Part shown: positions 6,686 through 8,229 of the stretch, piece after piece
Position numbering within the stretch: position 1 is the stretch's first letter
Layout of the letters: the number at the start of each line of letters is the position of its first letter
NCBI GenBank assembly: GCA_030642425.1
Contig: DAOWNU010000070.1
Location: forward strand, 1 to 8,229
Reading direction: 5' to 3'
DNA: 8,229 bases
Source of the DNA: a bacterium
GTDB taxonomy: Bacteria > UBP14 > UBA6098
Position numbers and translations under genes: made by a program
The notes under the pieces: model-generated
Database searches by the model: none
Told to the model about the DNA's origin: nothing
Seen by the model: the letters and a program-made list of their open reading frames with translations, nothing else

Positions 6686-6691
6686 ACCTCC
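6686..6691 (-). promoter_or_regulatory. Shine-Dalgarno site that decides the start at 6682
   Basis: The minus strand reads GGAGGT (6686-6691), three bases upstream of the ATG at 6680-6682. This is the strongest ribosome-binding sequence in the window. It rules in the ATG at 6682 over the in-frame GTG at 6706. Confidence 0.8.
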
Positions 6692-6713
6692 AAAGTTAAG
6701 TTGCACTTGCTCT

Positions 6714-7156
6714 TTTGTTGTTCACATATATATATTTGTTTATAACATATCCATTATTTTAAGTTTCATTTTGCTTTTTGTCGATTACGTCTATATTATT
6801 GTTCTTCATATTCCTAATATTTGTGATTACATCTTATCTATTGTTTCTTACATTTATGATATTGTTGATTACTTATTATTCCAGGTTATTTACAGTTCCT
6901 TATTGTTTGCTTTCATGTTCTACTTTGTTTAACAAATCTTTAATATGAATAGACTATTTTATAAATGTTACAAACTAATATTAAACATGAAAGAACAATA
7001 TAACGAAGTCATTTATAATATTATGGAGTGTAATAAACTATAATTAAAGAATAAACAACCATCTATGATAGTAATATAACGATAAAATAATATAATACAA
7101 CAAAATAATAATATTTATCAACATTACGATAAATGGAATAAACAAATAATGGAGTG
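6714..7156. repeat. Head-to-head arrays of degenerate 21-bp units with a symmetry axis at 6930
   Basis: The left arm (6714-6929) is T-rich and the right arm (6931 to about 7146) is A-rich. On the left, GTT falls at 6717, 6738, 6801, 6843, 6864, 6885 and 6927, all in one 21-bp register, with near matches at the four other positions. A loose left consensus is ATTGTTnnTTACATTTnnnn. On the right, AAC falls at 6931, 6973, 6994, 7036, 7057, 7078, 7099, 7120 and 7141, again exactly 21 bp apart, missing only at 6952 and 7015. The centre is TTTGTT-T-AACAAA. The word ATGGAGTG recurs at 7023 and 7149, 126 bp (six units) apart. Mirror units agree at only about 46% of positions, so the arms share a consensus rather than forming one long perfect hairpin. 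There is no supported gene in this stretch. Confidence 0.85.
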
Positions 7157-7189
7157 CAAACCGTTTTTCGAGGTTTTTTACTTCTTATA

Positions 7190-7207
7190 ACACAGATGGA
7201 GCTGTGT
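7190..7207. repeat. Small hairpin at the edge of the 21-bp array
   Basis: ACACAG (7190-7195) and CTGTGT (7202-7207) form a 6-bp stem around a 6-nt loop. No T-run follows. It marks the change from the AT-rich array to the GC-richer repeat elements. Its role is unknown. Confidence 0.4.
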
Positions 7208-7256
7208 AACAAGGAAGATATTGGCGGATTTAGGTGCGCCGACCTTTTATTTTACC

Positions 7257-7327
7257 TGTCATTCCGGGCACGACCCGGAATCTATCCCGTCGCTACCCCC
7301 TGGATTCCCGTTTTCACGGGAATGACA
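7257..7327. repeat. 71-bp element with terminal inverted repeats and two inner hairpins
   Basis: The ends are TGTCATTCC (7257-7265) and GGAATGACA (7319-7327), a perfect 9-bp terminal inverted repeat. Inside are ATTCCGGG-cacga-CCCGGAAT (7261-7281) and ATTCCCGT-tttc-ACGGGAAT (7304-7323). The form ATTCCC-N8-GGGAAT is the same as the dRS3 repeats known in Neisseria, and similar 'GTCATTCCCG' elements occur in many unrelated genomes. A miniature non-autonomous mobile element or REP-like repeat is likely; no transposase is present. Confidence 0.7.
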
Positions 7328-7340
7328 ACGTTGTCGCAAT

Positions 7341-7511
7341 CTCGATTTCGATTCGTAGGGGTCAACCGCGTTGACCCGAAATGCGGGCGTATGCGATACG
7401 CCCCTACAATTCTCGATTTCGATTCGTAGGGGTTTGCCGGTGGCAAACCCGTCCGCGAATTAACGCTATCCGTTGTTTAGGCGACGGGCGCACACACGGG
7501 GTCGCCCCTAC
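7341..7511. repeat. Two adjacent GTAGGGG...CCCCTAC inverted-repeat elements
   Basis: Two elements are bounded by GTAGGGG and CCCCTAC: 7355-7407 and 7426-7511. Each is preceded by the same 14-bp lead CTCGATTTCGATTC, giving a 22-bp direct repeat at 7341-7362 and 7412-7433. Inside the first are GGGTCAAC-cgc-GTTGACCC (7359-7377) and GGGCGTAT-gcg-ATACGCCC (7385-7403). Inside the second are GGGTTTGCC-ggt-GGCAAACCC (7430-7450) and GGCGAC...GTCGCC (7480-7506). The ends are alike but the inner stems differ, as in a family of mobile hairpin repeats. The elements end 20 nt short of the hydrolase stop codon. No gene is supported in 7157-7531. Confidence 0.7.
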
Positions 7512-7531
7512 AAATTATCGTTTTCAATCCG

Positions 7532-8229
7532 CTAATCCACCGAATCCGCCAAAGGCATTTTGGGCCTATCGTCCGTCGCAGCGTGGCGACCATGACCTAT
7601 CGAGGAGAAAAATCTATCCAGCCCGGCTTCATATATCCCCTTCGACGTTATCAAACCATCGTTGTGAGAACCGGATATTTCGAGAAATTGCTTTTCTCGC
7701 GCGGACACGGCCTCGAAAAGCCGTTTGCCGTGTTCGAACGGGATAATCTCGTCGTCCGGGCTGTGCATAACAAGAACAGGGCACTCGATATCGCCGATTT
7801 TCGCGAGCGAATTATATTTGAACCGCGAAAGCAGCCTGATAGGCAGGAACGGATACATCCCGGCGGCCAAATCCGGCACCGAGGTGAACGACATTTCCAC
7901 GATTAGCGCTTTCGGCGCGCGTTTGCGGGCGATATCCACAGCCACCGCGCCACCGAGAGACCGCCCGAGAACGATAATCTCGTCGTGTGAAAGCCCTTTT
8001 TTTTCGACAAGATAGCTGAACGCCGCGTCGGCGTCGAGATATGTCCCGGATTCCGTGGGTTTGCCCTCACTTTGGCCGTAGCCGCGGTAGTCGAAAATGA
8101 GCGTGCTCAGACCGAGTTTATTATACACCCGTATCGACTCCAAGCGGTCCGAGATATTGCCCGCGTTGCCATGACAGAAAAGAAGCGTGCCCCGCGCATC
8201 GACAGCCGGGATAAACCATGCCGATAAGC
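7532..8229 (-). CDS. Alpha/beta hydrolase, BEM46/ABHD13-like, N-terminus outside the window
   Basis: The open frame runs to the right edge without a start, so at least 231 residues belong to a longer protein. Upstream of the first possible TTG start (8143) the frame already holds LLFCHGNAGNISDRL, the oxyanion-hole segment of this family, so the gene continues beyond the edge. Further marks are FDYRGYGQSEGKPTE, the nucleophile elbow LGRSLGGA (Ser at visible residue 90), HSPDDEIIP with the likely acid (about 159), and GSHNDG with the catalytic His (188). These match the BEM46/ABHD13 group of serine hydrolases. Bacterial members are often membrane-anchored by an N-terminal helix, which would be out of view. 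The substrate is unknown. The last 24 residues (GHGRHAATDDRPKMPLADSVD) are a polar tail. Confidence 0.9.
   Translation of the reverse strand, partial: LSAWFIPAVDARGTLLFCHGNAGNISDRLESIRVYNKLGLSTLIFDYRGYGQSEGKPTESGTYLDADAAFSYLVEKKGLSHDEIIVLGRSLGGAVAVDIARKRAPKALIVEMSFTSVPDLAAGMYPFLPIRLLSRFKYNSLAKIGDIECPVLVMHSPDDEIIPFEHGKRLFEAVSAREKQFLEISGSHNDGLITSKGIYEAGLDRFFSSIGHGRHAATDDRPKMPLADSVD

Noticed and set aside
6666..6932. Possible small membrane protein on the + strand (88 codons)
   Set aside because: It starts at TTG without a ribosome-binding site, overlaps the start of the oppositely oriented gene, and its hydrophobicity follows from the T-rich 21-bp unit. Kept only as an observation about the array.
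6714..7146. CRISPR or one long RNA hairpin
   Set aside because: The units are directly adjacent with no unique spacers, and mirror units pair at only about 46% of positions, which does not support a continuous stem.
7154..7746. Plus-strand open frames across the repeat elements and into the hydrolase gene
   Set aside because: They run through inverted repeats and antisense to a clear coding region, with no ribosome-binding site or recognisable protein.

Overview
All eight protein genes here lie on the minus strand, so transcription runs right to left. The window suggests a diderm (Gram-negative type) bacterium: it has an mreB start, a protein with a signal peptide and an outer-membrane beta-barrel-like C-terminus, and promoter candidates of the TTG...TATATT type. 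GH57 plus the queuosine-precursor genes fit many deep-branching or uncultured bacterial phyla. I cannot name a phylum from sequence alone.

Layout in coordinate order: the 5' end of mreB (1-118); a GH57 4-alpha-glucanotransferase/amylase starting at TTG (386-2524); an intergenic stretch with a palindrome cluster and a 41-bp AT-rich repeat (2525-2773); queC, queE and queD (2774-4540), transcribed queD-queE-queC; an unrecognised exported protein (4624-5454); a run of seven small hairpins with a 48-bp tandem duplication and a second copy of the 41-bp repeat (5521-5767); an unrecognised gene for a helical protein with a C-terminal fibronectin-III-like domain (5753-6682); a long gene-free stretch (6683-7531); and a 5'-truncated alpha/beta hydrolase of the BEM46/ABHD13 type (7532-8229).

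The most striking signal is in the gene-free stretch. About 430 bp of very AT-rich DNA (6714-7146) is two head-to-head arrays of degenerate 21-bp units. GTT recurs every 21 bp on the T-rich left arm (6717 to 6927), and its complement AAC recurs every 21 bp on the A-rich right arm (6931 to 7141). The two meet at one symmetry axis at base 6930. Sixteen of 22 anchor positions match exactly. The array sits directly upstream of the fibronectin-III-like gene. I know of no named element with this form. Next to it (7257-7511) are compact inverted-repeat elements that look like miniature mobile repeats.

Functionally, QueD, QueE and QueC carry out three successive steps to the 7-deazaguanine precursor preQ0. 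GH57 belongs to alpha-glucan metabolism and MreB to cell shape. The remaining genes have no evident link to these. The part from about 5521 to 7531 is an accessory, repeat-rich insert around one unknown gene.
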